From contig NZ_JACEMT010000051.1 in NCBI RefSeq assembly GCF_013868415.1, positions 62,001-126,000 of the forward strand: a stretch of 64,000 bases of DNA, given 5' to 3'. Positions 29,509 to 37,070 of the stretch are shown here, piece after piece (within the stretch, counting starts at the first letter, position 1; each line of letters opens with the position of its first letter). The notes below the pieces were generated by a model that was not told where the DNA came from, did no database searches, and was given only the letters and a program-made list of their open reading frames with translations. The DNA is from Marinobacterium marinum (GTDB taxonomy: Bacteria; Pseudomonadota; Gammaproteobacteria; Pseudomonadales; Balneatricaceae). A program made the position numbers and the translations under genes.

Positions 29509-30855
29509 TCAGCGCTCGGGTCTGAACCAGGCATGCTGCCGGTTCAGGCGCCGAAAAACCCAGGCTCCGGTGAGTCCTCGTGCCGCGAACAGGGACAGGA
29601 AGGCCAGCCACAAGCCATGGTTTCCCAAAGGCTGGCTGAGCCACCAGACGGGAATAAACACCAGTAACACCGAGACGAGCATGGTGTCCTGCATCGCCTT
29701 GACTCGAGTCGTGCCGATGAAAATGCCGTCGAGCAGAAAGCTCCAGGTGCCGATCAATGGCAGGAGGACAATCCAGGGCAGATAGCGTATCGCCTCTTCC
29801 CGCACGGCCGGGATATCGGTCAGTAGTTGAATGATCGGTCGCCCGCCCAGCCCGAAAATCAGTGTCAGCAATAGAGCACTGACCGCCGACCAGAGTGTGG
29901 CGCAGACCAGAATCTGGTAAAAGCCCCGCCGCTTTTTCTGCCCCAGAGCCTTGCCAGTCAGGGCCTCGGTGGCGTGAGCAAACCCGTCCAGAGCATTGGA
30001 AATCAACAGCAGAAAATTGAGCAGCACGGCATTGGCCGAGAGGATGGTCGTGCCCTGCTGGGCGCCCTGTGCGGTGAAAAAAGCAAAAGTCATCAACAGG
30101 AGCAGCGTACGTACGAAGAGATAGCGATTGACGCTGATTAGCTCGCGATAATCATGTAAGCGTCGCAGTTGCTGCCAGGCCCAGTGACCGGGCAGGCGTC
30201 CCAGCATACGGCGGCAGAACCAGAGGCCGAGCAGAAGGCTGAAATATTCGGCACAGACCGTGGCCAGTGCGACGCCATCCGCCGCCATGCCAAAGCCGAA
30301 CACAAACAGCAGGTCCAGCAGCATGTTGAGTACATTGGTGGTCGTCAGCAGGATCAATGTGATGCGAGTGTTCTGGTTGCCGACAAACCAGCCCAGCAGC
30401 GCAAAGTTGCACAGGACGGCCGGGGCACCAAAGGCACGGATTGCGGTGTATTGTGTTGCCGAGGCCAGAACGGCAGGCTCCGGGTCCATCAGTTGCAGTG
30501 CCAGGGTGGTCAAGGGGGTGCGCAGCAGCAGAATCAACAGCCCTATCCCGGCGCCCAGAATCAGTGACTGGCCCAGCAGTGTACGTATGCGTGCGCCATC
30601 GTTGCGGCCACAGGCCTGTGCCACCATGCCGGTGGTACCCATGCGCAGGAAGCCGAATGCCCAATAGAGAATCGAAAACACCATGCTGCCCACCGCCACG
30701 GCGCCCAAATGATGAGGTTCGGGCAGGTGGCCAATGACGGCGGTATCGATCAGGCCCAGCAGCGGCACGGTGATGTTCGATAACATCATCGGCCAGGCCA
30801 GAGACCATACGCGAGCGTGTGTGGCCCTGTCCGGCCAGTAGGCAAAGGTGTTCAT
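29509..30855 (-). CDS. MATE-family efflux transporter (DinF type)
   Basis: A 448-residue inner-membrane protein with about 12 hydrophobic segments and DinF-branch sequences such as WPMMLSNITVPLLGLIDTAVIGHL at the N-terminus and FRMGTTGMVAQACGR-like text near residue 75. Drug or cation efflux by sodium or proton antiport is the family role; the substrate is unknown. The ATG overlaps the znuB stop by 4 bases (ATGA), so it is translated from the zur-znuC-znuB message and may be induced by zinc shortage. Confidence 0.88.
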   Translation of the reverse strand: MNTFAYWPDRATHARVWSLAWPMMLSNITVPLLGLIDTAVIGHLPEPHHLGAVAVGSMVFSILYWAFGFLRMGTTGMVAQACGRNDGARIRTLLGQSLILGAGIGLLILLLRTPLTTLALQLMDPEPAVLASATQYTAIRAFGAPAVLCNFALLGWFVGNQNTRITLILLTTTNVLNMLLDLLFVFGFGMAADGVALATVCAEYFSLLLGLWFCRRMLGRLPGHWAWQQLRRLHDYRELISVNRYLFVRTLLLLMTFAFFTAQGAQQGTTILSANAVLLNFLLLISNALDGFAHATEALTGKALGQKKRRGFYQILVCATLWSAVSALLLTLIFGLGGRPIIQLLTDIPAVREEAIRYLPWIVLLPLIGTWSFLLDGIFIGTTRVKAMQDTMLVSVLLVFIPVWWLSQPLGNHGLWLAFLSLFAARGLTGAWVFRRLNRQHAWFRPER

Positions 30856-31649
30856 CGTGCCGGCAGCGCTCGGGCAGGCAGACTGTACAGCAGCAGAAAC
30901 TCCACCAGTGCGGTGACGACCACGGAAGGTCCGGCCGGCGTATCCCAGAACCAGGAAGCGCTGATGCCACCGACTACGGCCAGCATTCCCAGCAGTGAGG
31001 CAAAGACTGCCATCTGCTCGGGAGTACTGGCAAGACGGCGAGCGGAGGCGGCCGGAATGATCAACAGCGAGGTGATCAGCAGGATGCCCACCAGTTTCAT
31101 GGCGACGGCAATGACGACGGCGATCAGCAGCATCAAGGCCAGGCGGGTACGGGCAACGGGCACCCCTTCTACCTGAGCCAGCTCCTCGTTGATGGTGAGT
31201 GCCAGCAAGGGGTTCCAGAGCCGCCAGAGCAGTAACAGGACCAGTGCCCCGCCGCCGTAAATCCAGTACAGATCGGCAGGGGCAATCGCCAACAGATCCC
31301 CAAACAGGTATTCCATCAGGTCAATGCGCACGTTATCGAGTAGAGCAACGGCAACCAGGCCCAGCGACAGTGCGCTGTGCGCCATGATGCCCAGCAGCGT
31401 ATCGGTCGCTACCAGATGTTGTCGTTGCAGAGAAACCAGCATAATGGCCAGCAGCACGCAACAGGCGACAACAGCCAGGTTCAGGTTGATGTCGAACAGA
31501 AAACCGAGCGCGATTCCCATCAGGGCCGAATGTGCCAGGGTATCGCCGAAATAGGCCATGCGGCGCCAGACCACAAAAGCACCCAAAGGGCCCGCCAGTG
31601 CTGCAATACCCAGGCCGCCCGCCAGGGCCAGAATCAGAAACTCAGCCAC
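30852..31649 (-). CDS. znuB: Zinc ABC transporter permease ZnuB
   Basis: Inner-membrane permease of the ZnuABC high-affinity zinc importer. From a GTG at 31649, which overlaps the znuC stop by 8 bases, it is 265 residues (E. coli 261); the longer open frame to 31802 lies wholly in znuC. Several hydrophobic segments are visible, with [16 protein letters not shown] and [18 protein letters not shown] as family blocks. It is followed by the MATE gene with a 4-base overlap. Confidence 0.94.
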   Translation of the reverse strand: MAEFLILALAGGLGIAALAGPLGAFVVWRRMAYFGDTLAHSALMGIALGFLFDINLNLAVVACCVLLAIMLVSLQRQHLVATDTLLGIMAHSALSLGLVAVALLDNVRIDLMEYLFGDLLAIAPADLYWIYGGGALVLLLLWRLWNPLLALTINEELAQVEGVPVARTRLALMLLIAVVIAVAMKLVGILLITSLLIIPAASARRLASTPEQMAVFASLLGMLAVVGGISASWFWDTPAGPSVVVTALVEFLLLYSLPARALPAR

Positions 31650-32430
31650 AATGATGTCCGTTACATTCGTCAGGTTGGGGGTGATCGACAATGATGTCGC
31701 CATGGGCATCGTGCGCATGCCCGTGATGATGGTTATAAAGCGCCAGGGTGCTGGCCTGGGCGGGGCCGAAAAGTTCGATGAACGAAGGGTCGCTACTGAC
31801 ATGTTCGGGGTTGCCGGAACAGCAGATATGTCGGTTCAGGCAGATGACATGGTCCGTGGATGCCATGACCAGGTGCAGATCATGCGAGATCATCAGGACG
31901 CCACAGCGGCGCTGTTTGCGAATATCGGCTATCAACTGATAGAGCTCCAGCTGGCCATTCAGGTCTACCCCCTGTACCGGCTCGTCCAGTACCAGCAGTT
32001 GAGGATCGCGCAACAGTGCGCGGGCCAGCAGCACGCGCTGGGTCTCGCCGCCAGATAGATTGTGAATGGAATGTTTAACCAGATGGGCGGCCCCGACATC
32101 ATTAAGAGCCTTTAGCATCAATTGGTTATCAACTTTGTTCGGGGTGTTTAGAAAACGTTCCACTGACAATGGCAGTGTTCGGTCGATATGCAGTTTCTGC
32201 GGCATGTAGCCGATACGCAGGCCGGGTTTCTGCCAAACCTTTCCGGTGGAAGGTTTAATCAGGCCCAACACGATACGGACCAGCGTCGTTTTGCCGGCCC
32301 CGTTGGGGCCGATCAGGGTCGTGATGCAGTTGTCATGCAGGTGCAGATCGATCGTGTTGAGAGCCGTTTGTCCGTTAAAGCGGACGCTGACCTGCTCCAG
32401 GCGCACCAGATCCGGGTTGTGTTCAGACAT
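31642..32430 (-). CDS. znuC: Zinc ABC transporter ATP-binding protein ZnuC
   Basis: ATPase of the ZnuABC importer, 262 residues from the ATG at 32430, which overlaps the zur stop by 8 bases. Walker [10 protein letters not shown] (near 41-49), signature LSGGETQR, Walker B LLVLDEP and the switch histidine in ISHDLHLV are intact. The C-terminus is rich in His ([18 protein letters not shown]), which may bind zinc. Confidence 0.96.
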   Translation of the reverse strand: MSEHNPDLVRLEQVSVRFNGQTALNTIDLHLHDNCITTLIGPNGAGKTTLVRIVLGLIKPSTGKVWQKPGLRIGYMPQKLHIDRTLPLSVERFLNTPNKVDNQLMLKALNDVGAAHLVKHSIHNLSGGETQRVLLARALLRDPQLLVLDEPVQGVDLNGQLELYQLIADIRKQRRCGVLMISHDLHLVMASTDHVICLNRHICCSGNPEHVSSDPSFIELFGPAQASTLALYNHHHGHAHDAHGDIIVDHPQPDECNGHHCG

Positions 32431-32914
32431 TGTGCCCCTCTTCATGCCGGCAGTTTGGGCAGAGTCCTGTCACCTCGACGGTTTCTTCCTCAATGGTAAA
32501 GCCGACCGCTCGCGCGCTGCTTTCCAGTGTGGCATGCACCGGGCCGGAATCCAGTTCGGAAGTGGCATGGCAGGCACGGCAAATCAGAAAGCAGCCCTGG
32601 TGCGTCCGTGTCGGGTGTGGGCAGCCGACAAACGCGTTCAAGGACGCGATACGGTGGATCAGTCCCTGCTCCTGCAGGAACTCCAATGCCCGGTAAACGG
32701 TGGGCGGCGCCGAGTTGAAACCGGCCTCGGCCAGCGCGGGCAGGAGCTCATAGGCGCCAATTGGTTTGTGGCTTTGCCAGATGAGTTTGAGGACCAGTTC
32801 GCGTACGGGGGTCAGCCGTTGCTGACGCTCGCGACACAGCTGACGTGCCTGTTGCAAGGCCTGATCAATGCAGTGTTGATGGTCATGGCCGGATTCAAAA
32901 GCCAGGTTATGCAT
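32423..32914 (-). CDS. zur: Zinc uptake regulator Zur
   Basis: Fur-family repressor that senses zinc, 163 residues. A winged helix ([13 protein letters not shown] through [20 protein letters not shown]) is followed by a dimerisation domain with the structural zinc cysteines CRAC and CPNC. Its place as first gene of zur-znuC-znuB, divergent from znuA with a Zur-type palindrome between them, supports Zur rather than Fur. Confidence 0.95.
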   Translation of the reverse strand: MHNLAFESGHDHQHCIDQALQQARQLCRERQQRLTPVRELVLKLIWQSHKPIGAYELLPALAEAGFNSAPPTVYRALEFLQEQGLIHRIASLNAFVGCPHPTRTHQGCFLICRACHATSELDSGPVHATLESSARAVGFTIEEETVEVTGLCPNCRHEEGHNV

Positions 32915-32943
32915 GGTTATCCAGTTCGCTCAACGGATGTTTT

Positions 32944-32956
32944 GTTATAGTATAAC
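32944..32956. promoter_or_regulatory. Zur box between zur and znuA
   Basis: GTTATAGTATAAC is a perfect 6-1-6 palindrome and equals the core of the proteobacterial Zur operator (GTTATANTATAAC). It lies 30 bases before the zur ATG and 33 bases before the znuA ATG, so one site can repress both directions when zinc is plentiful. Binding itself is inferred. Confidence 0.88.
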
Positions 32957-32988
32957 TAAATTGCTTGTAAAAAAGAGATCGTGTCCCG

Positions 32989-33918
32989 ATGAAACACTTC
33001 CTCCGTACCACCCTTCCGGGCGTATCCCTGTCCGTCATGTTGTTGGCCGCGCTGCCGGCCAGCGCTGCAGATGTTGTGACCAGCATCAAACCCTTGCAGC
33101 TGATCACGTCGGCCCTGACGGATGGCGTTACTGAGCCCGAGCTGTTATTGCCGCCGGAAGGCACGCCGCATCACTATGCGCTCAAGCCTTCGGACATGCG
33201 CAAACTGGCCGACGCCCGTGTGGTGCTGTGGGTTGGGCCAGGGCTGGAGCAGTTTCTGCAAAAGCCATTGTCCCGCACCAACGCCAAGATTGTAACCCTC
33301 CTGCCTGACAGCACTCCCCATGTACACGAGGCAGAGGTTGCAGTTGAATCTCATGATGAGCATGAGCATGAGGAACACCAGTCTCATGTAGAAGGCGAGG
33401 ATCCGCATATCTGGCTTGATCCCCTGAATGCCCTGGCCATCGCCGATCAGGTATTGCCGGCGCTGCAACAGGCCTTCCCGGATCAACAGGAACAGCTGTT
33501 GGCCAATCGTGCCGCATTTGAACAGGCGGTACGCCGCAAGGATGCCGAACTGGCATCACAATTGTCGGCCTATAATCAGCGCGGCTTCTTCGTGTTTCAT
33601 GATGCCTATAGCGGCTTTGTGAACCATTATGGCCTGAATCAGCTGGGCTATTTTACCGTGGATCCGGCGCGTAAACCTGGTGCACGCCACCTGGCCGAAA
33701 TTCGTCAGCAGCTGGAGCACAGCAAGGCCGTTTGCGTGTTCAGCGAGCCGCAGTTTACCAGTGCCGTGGTGAATGCGATCATCAGTGGCTTGCCGGTACG
33801 CCTGGGCGAGCTGGACCCGCTGGCCCGTACGGCAGTATTGGGACCGAATGGCTATACCGACTATCTACAAAAGCTGGGTGATCACTTTGTCGCTTGTCTG
33901 AAGGAAAAAACGCATTAA
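32989..33918 (+). CDS. znuA: Zinc-binding periplasmic protein ZnuA
   Basis: Cluster A-I zinc-binding protein of the ZnuABC importer, 309 residues with a signal peptide (about 1-27, ALPASAA). Metal ligands: His61 in TPHHYALKPSD, His140 in DPHIWLDP and a third His in FFVFHDAYSG. A His/Glu-rich loop at about 111-133 (SHDEHEHEEHQSH) is typical of ZnuA and separates it from manganese-binding relatives. It is divergent from zur across the Zur box. Confidence 0.96.
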   Translation: MKHFLRTTLPGVSLSVMLLAALPASAADVVTSIKPLQLITSALTDGVTEPELLLPPEGTPHHYALKPSDMRKLADARVVLWVGPGLEQFLQKPLSRTNAKIVTLLPDSTPHVHEAEVAVESHDEHEHEEHQSHVEGEDPHIWLDPLNALAIADQVLPALQQAFPDQQEQLLANRAAFEQAVRRKDAELASQLSAYNQRGFFVFHDAYSGFVNHYGLNQLGYFTVDPARKPGARHLAEIRQQLEHSKAVCVFSEPQFTSAVVNAIISGLPVRLGELDPLARTAVLGPNGYTDYLQKLGDHFVACLKEKTH

Positions 33919-33933
33919 ATATGTAAAAAAGGC

Positions 33934-33962
33934 TTCACAAGCCCAGAAAGGGCCGATATAAT
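33934..33962 (+). promoter_or_regulatory. Promoter of tRNA-Leu
   Basis: TTCACA (33934-33939), a 17-bp spacer and a perfect TATAAT (33957-33962), followed by a GC-rich discriminator GCGGCCC. This is typical of a stringently controlled stable-RNA promoter. The tRNA starts 16 bases after the -10. Confidence 0.8.
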
Positions 33963-33978
33963 GCGGCCCACTTTCGAA

Positions 33979-34065
33979 GCAGATGTGGTGGAATTGGTAG
34001 ACACGCTAGCTTCAGGTGCTAGTGCCTTCACGGGCGTGGGAGTTCGAGTCTCCCCATCTGCACCA
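33979..34065 (+). tRNA. tRNA-Leu (anticodon CAG)
   Basis: An 87-base class II tRNA. Acceptor GCAGATG pairs with CATCTGC; encoded CCA ends at 34065. The anticodon stem CTAGC/GCTAG holds the loop TTCAGGT, so the anticodon is CAG, reading CUG. A long variable arm and the T-loop TTCGAGT are present. Confidence 0.97.
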
Positions 34066-34223
34066 TCTGTGCTTCATTCTGAAGCCGGATGCATAATCCC
34101 CTGTTAAGTTGATATCCTATCTTCCTTGGCCTCTAGCGCCAGGTTTTTCCGTGTCCGTTATTCAGGATAACGTTACCTCTGCTCTTCCGCGATCAGGATT
34201 GCGCATGAATGTGCCGTGCAGCA

Positions 34224-34238
34224 CTCGAAGGGTTCGAG
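34224..34238. repeat. Short inverted repeat
   Basis: Perfect arms CTCGAA and TTCGAG around GGG, just before the tandem repeat. No function assigned. Confidence 0.4.
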
Positions 34239-34260
34239 AGACATGCTGCCATGTTGATGA

Positions 34261-34320
34261 CGTGATGACGTGATGACGTGATGACGTGATGACGTGATGA
34301 CGTGATGACGTGATGACGTG
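34261..34320. repeat. 8-bp tandem repeat, 7.5 copies
   Basis: Seven exact copies of CGTGATGA plus a final CGTG, preceded by a degenerate TTGATGA. The unit length is not a multiple of three, which argues against coding. The perfect identity suggests recent slippage, so copy number may vary between strains. Confidence 0.95.
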
Positions 34321-34425
34321 GGGAGGTGGCTTCCGTGCCCTTCCCTCTGCTACTTGTCCTGAGCAGTCGAAGAGCAGCTTACCGAGTTGAGATGACAAGC
34401 GGGTTACATGACTGCCCACAGGATG

Positions 34426-34748
34426 TTATCAACAGGATCCTGTTATGCACAGGATATCAATGAACCGTACAATAGGTCGATTTACACGCGGGTTTTTTGA
34501 TAAATGTGGATAAGGTAAGTATAAGGTGTGTTATCCCTGCCCCTGTTCAAAAAACGATCTGTTTTCTGCAGGTCAGGTTCCATAAGGCCTTAAAGAAGGT
34601 GTTACGACCTTGTGAAAAGGTTTTCCACAGCTGTATGCAGGAGCTTTGTGGATATTAAAATCCGAGGTTATCAACAATCGCCGCGATGGATAAATCCGTA
34701 GCCTGACCGTTATTCAGGTTATGCACAGGCCGTCCCGGTTGTGGGTAA
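34426..34748. other. DnaA-box cluster
   Basis: Exact matches to TTWTNCACA: TTATGCACA (34443-34451, +), TTATCCACA (34505-34513, minus), TTTTCCACA (34621-34629, +), TTATGCACA (34719-34727, +). One-mismatch sites: TTATCAACA (34426-34434 and 34668-34676, +), ATATCCACA (34647-34655, minus), TTACCCACA (34740-34748, minus). That is eight sites in 323 bases on both strands, with one perfect high-affinity box. Confidence 0.75.
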
Positions 34749-34803
34749 CATCTAGAGCTTCAATATGATCGCGGTGCCATGAACCCTATTGGTCGGCGGC
34801 AGT

Positions 34804-34818
34804 GTGACAATGTGTCAC
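34804..34818. promoter_or_regulatory. Perfect inverted repeat upstream of the sulfide oxidoreductase gene
   Basis: GTGACA-ATG-TGTCAC, a perfect 6-3-6 repeat about 60 bases before the GTG start at 34879. It is a candidate operator for an unidentified regulator. Confidence 0.4.
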
Positions 34819-34843
34819 GTTCTAGACTTCCAGGCATAAATTA

Positions 34844-34865
34844 GAATATATGCATAAGCATATTC
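34844..34865. promoter_or_regulatory. Palindromic operator candidate before the sulfide oxidoreductase gene
   Basis: Arms GAATATATGC (34844-34853) and GCATATTC (34858-34865) around ATAA form an AT-rich palindrome ending 13 bases before the GTG start, overlapping the likely promoter region. AT-rich ATTC/GAAT-type dyads are typical of ArsR-family repressors such as BigR/SqrR that control sulfide oxidation. No such regulator gene is adjacent. Confidence 0.45.
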
Positions 34866-34878
34866 TTGGAGGTTATCA

Positions 34879-36204
34879 GTGTCACTTACTCATCCCCACA
34901 AGGAACTGAACCAGTCCAGACGGCGGTTATTGAAGCTGGGGGCTGGCGCTTTGTCGATGTTGCCGGCTGCCAAGTTGTTGGCTCATCAGTCGACATCGGC
35001 CCATATTGTTATTATCGGGGCCGGCGCCGCAGGGCTTGCCATGGCCAGCAGGCTACAACGTTCCCTTTCCGGAGTACGGATCACGCTGGTGGGTTCTCGC
35101 GAAAGGCATTTTTATCAGCCGGGGTTTACATTGATTGGTGCCGGTCTTTGGTCGCAACAGGATGTGGTTACCGATACGCGTGATTGGATTCCGGCTGATG
35201 TTGCCTGGATTGAGGCGGATGCCATCGCTTTTGACCCCGACAGCCAGCGCATCAGCCTGAGCACGGGTGTGCGCCTGAAATATGATGTGCTGGTGGTGGC
35301 AACCGGGTGTCAACTCAATTACGGCGAAATTGAGGGCATGTCGACGGACCTGATTGGTCAGTATGGTATTGGCAGCATTTATGCAGGCCCGGAAGCGGCT
35401 GCAGGCACCAGTCGTGCGCTTGAACAGTTCATGGCAAGAGGCAAGGGACGGGCAATATTTACCTTGCCGAATACACCGATTAAATGTGCCGGAGCTCCGC
35501 TGAAAGCCATTTTTACGAGCCTGAGCCGGCTGGAAGAGACGGGATTGCGTGAGCATTTCCAGGTCGATTTCTACACACCCTATAGACACCAGGTGTTTTC
35601 GGTACCGGTGTACAACGATTTTGTACTGAGGCGCTGGCGTGAGCAGCAGGTGAGATTGCAGGACCAAAGGCATTTGAGTGCGATAGATCCCGCAGCTCGG
35701 GTGGCGTTATTTCGTCACGCAGATGGCACAACCGAACGCCAGGAGTTTGAATTTATCCATATTGTTCCGCCGATGAGTGCACCCGATGCGGTGCGTCAAA
35801 GTGAACTGGTATGGCGGGAGGGTGAGTGGGCCGGCGAGTGGCTCGAAGTGGATCAGTATAGCCTGCAGCATCGTCGCTACCCGGAAGTATTCGGTATCGG
35901 CGATGTTATCGGCACGCCGTTCGGCAAAACGGCCGCCAGTGTGAAAAAGCAGGCACCGGTACTGGAAGAAAATATACTGAGTTATCTGGCCGGTCGCTCG
36001 CTGACCGCCCGCTACAACGGATATACCTCCTGTCCGCTGATTACCGGGATGGGGCGCGCCATGTTGGCGGAGTTTGGCTATGGTGCAGAATTGATGCCCT
36101 CGTTTCCGTTCATCAGTCCGATCGAAGAGTCCTGGGCGGTATGGGTAATGAAGGAAAAAATGTTGCAGCCGGCGTATTACGCCATGCTGAACGGTCGCGT
36201 GTGA
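34879..36204 (+). CDS. sqr: Sulfide:quinone oxidoreductase, type II (SQOR-like)
   Basis: FAD enzyme that oxidises sulfide and passes electrons to quinone. It is 441 residues from a GTG with GGAGG 7 bp upstream. The N-terminus has a twin-arginine-like motif (SRRRLLKLGAGALSMLPA, 13-30), then the FAD Rossmann motif IIGAGAAGLA (45-54). The two redox cysteines lie in the SQOR-type contexts TPIKCAGAPLKA (Cys203) and YTSCPLITG (Cys385), as in mitochondrial SQOR; Cys144 is a further cysteine. A Tat signal would place it on the periplasmic side. A small membrane-protein gene follows. Confidence 0.88.
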   Translation: MSLTHPHKELNQSRRRLLKLGAGALSMLPAAKLLAHQSTSAHIVIIGAGAAGLAMASRLQRSLSGVRITLVGSRERHFYQPGFTLIGAGLWSQQDVVTDTRDWIPADVAWIEADAIAFDPDSQRISLSTGVRLKYDVLVVATGCQLNYGEIEGMSTDLIGQYGIGSIYAGPEAAAGTSRALEQFMARGKGRAIFTLPNTPIKCAGAPLKAIFTSLSRLEETGLREHFQVDFYTPYRHQVFSVPVYNDFVLRRWREQQVRLQDQRHLSAIDPAARVALFRHADGTTERQEFEFIHIVPPMSAPDAVRQSELVWREGEWAGEWLEVDQYSLQHRRYPEVFGIGDVIGTPFGKTAASVKKQAPVLEENILSYLAGRSLTARYNGYTSCPLITGMGRAMLAEFGYGAELMPSFPFISPIEESWAVWVMKEKMLQPAYYAMLNGRV

Positions 36205-36216
36205 GGCTTAAAGATA

Positions 36217-36528
36217 ATGTCTATCGAACAGATTCTGGTTGTGATGCTGTATACCCTCAAGCCCTACACGGTCTGGATTGCAGTGGCCGTTGCCGTATTG
36301 TGTGTGGCGCAGTGGGCGGGCGTAAAACGGTCGGGCAAGCGGTGTCCCCGTCTGGTGTGGATCAGTTTGATTGCTGGTGCTGTGGCAGCGTTGCTGGCAC
36401 CGGCCCTGACAGGGTCGAAACTGGTGTATGTGACGACCGTTACCGACTGGGTTGCACTGGCGGGAGTTGGGTGTGCGGTGTCCCTGTACACGTATCTGGT
36501 GTTGAACCCGGTGTTGTGCAAGAGGTGA
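36217..36528 (+). CDS. Small membrane protein downstream of sqr
   Basis: 103 residues with three hydrophobic segments at about 15-35, 46-66 and 76-97; no known catalytic motif is seen. It starts 12 bases after the sqr stop on the same strand, so it is probably co-transcribed and may help anchor or serve sulfide oxidation. I do not recognise the family with certainty. Confidence 0.7.
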   Translation: MSIEQILVVMLYTLKPYTVWIAVAVAVLCVAQWAGVKRSGKRCPRLVWISLIAGAVAALLAPALTGSKLVYVTTVTDWVALAGVGCAVSLYTYLVLNPVLCKR

Positions 36529-36610
36529 CGAGAATGTGGGGCCACCATTGTGAGTCGTATGAACGACGTTTGGCCTCATGTCTATGGATGGGTGTCTTTG
36601 GGCGAATACA

Positions 36611-36638
36611 AAAAAGCCTCGCGTTTGCGAGGCTTTTT
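36611..36638. terminator. Bidirectional intrinsic terminator after tRNA-Phe
   Basis: A 12-bp perfect stem AAAAAGCCTCGC/GCGAGGCTTTTT with loop GTTT. The A/T ends give T runs on both strands, so it can end tRNA-Phe (minus) and the sqr transcript (plus). Confidence 0.9.
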
Positions 36639-36649
36639 CGTTTGAATTT

Positions 36650-36725
36650 TGGTGCCCGGAGGCGGAATCGAACCACCGACACGGGGATTTTCAATCCCCT
36701 GCTCTACCGACTGAGCTATCCGGGC
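36650..36725 (-). tRNA. tRNA-Phe (anticodon GAA)
   Basis: A 76-base tRNA on the minus strand. Acceptor GCCCGGA pairs with TCCGGGC, CCA is encoded, the D arm is AGCTCAGTCGGTAGAGC, and the anticodon loop TTGAAAA gives GAA. Confidence 0.97.
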
Positions 36726-36736
36726 AACGGGGGCGT

Positions 36737-36765
36737 ATTAAACCGGAAAGCCCCGCTCAGGTCAA
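36737..36765 (-). promoter_or_regulatory. Promoter of tRNA-Phe
   Basis: On the minus strand TTGACC (36765-36760), a 17-bp spacer and TTTAAT (36742-36737), followed by a GC-rich discriminator before the tRNA at 36725. Confidence 0.8.
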
Positions 36766-36779
36766 GCGATATCGGTGAA

Positions 36780-37055
36780 TTATTTCGATTCCGGTGGGAC
36801 GTAGCCTTCAGCCTGATCGTAATCCTCGCCAGACAGGAATTTTTCCATCTCCTGCTGCAGGTACTTGCGGCTTTCCGGGTCCATCAGGTTCAGGTGTTTT
36901 TCGTTGATCAACATGGTTTGATGATCAGTCCACTCCTGCCAGGCCTTTTTGGAGACGTTGTCGAAAATGTTCTGGCCCAGCGCGCCGGGATAGGGCTGGC
37001 GCTCCAGTCCTTCCAGTTCCTGTTTGTACTTGCGGCAGAAAACGGTACGGCTCAT
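36780..37055 (-). CDS. yggX: Probable Fe(II)-trafficking protein YggX
   Basis: 91 residues with the conserved start [20 protein letters not shown], including the single conserved Cys7, and the [19 protein letters not shown] block. YggX protects iron-sulfur clusters from oxidative damage. It follows mutY by 15 bases; the mutY-yggX pair is widespread, and MutY itself carries a 4Fe-4S cluster. Confidence 0.95.
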   Translation of the reverse strand: MSRTVFCRKYKQELEGLERQPYPGALGQNIFDNVSKKAWQEWTDHQTMLINEKHLNLMDPESRKYLQQEMEKFLSGEDYDQAEGYVPPESK

Positions 37056-37070
37056 TGATGATCTCCGGGT

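Larger units (their letters stand above)
34066..34878. other. Gene-free region; candidate replication origin (oriC-like)
   Basis: About 810 bases without a supported gene. It holds an 8-bp tandem repeat (34261-34320), short inverted repeats (for example CTCGAA-ggg-TTCGAG, 34224-34238), a cluster of DnaA boxes between 34426 and 34748, a 13-mer-like GATCTGTTTTCTG (34556-34568; two mismatches to GATCTNTTNTTTT), and an AT-rich stretch at about 34836-34865. The 12-mer CCGTTATTCAGG occurs at both 34155 and 34707. Neighbouring genes are origin-proximal in Pseudomonas. dnaA is not adjacent, so oriC is a strong but unproven call; a DnaA-titrating locus is the alternative. Confidence 0.6.

Noticed and set aside
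34261..34320. Possible CRISPR array
   Set aside because: The units are 8 bp and directly abutting with no spacers, and no cas genes are present.
34162..34419. An 85-codon minus-strand open frame with an HHVITSSR repeat
   Set aside because: It exists only because an 8-bp repeat reads open in all frames; there is no ribosome site, no recognisable protein features, and it lies in the origin-like region.
34803..34818. CRP-type site TGTGA...TCAC before sqr
   Set aside because: The spacing between half sites is 7, not 6, and the last base does not match; the 6-3-6 GTGACA/TGTCAC repeat is the better description.
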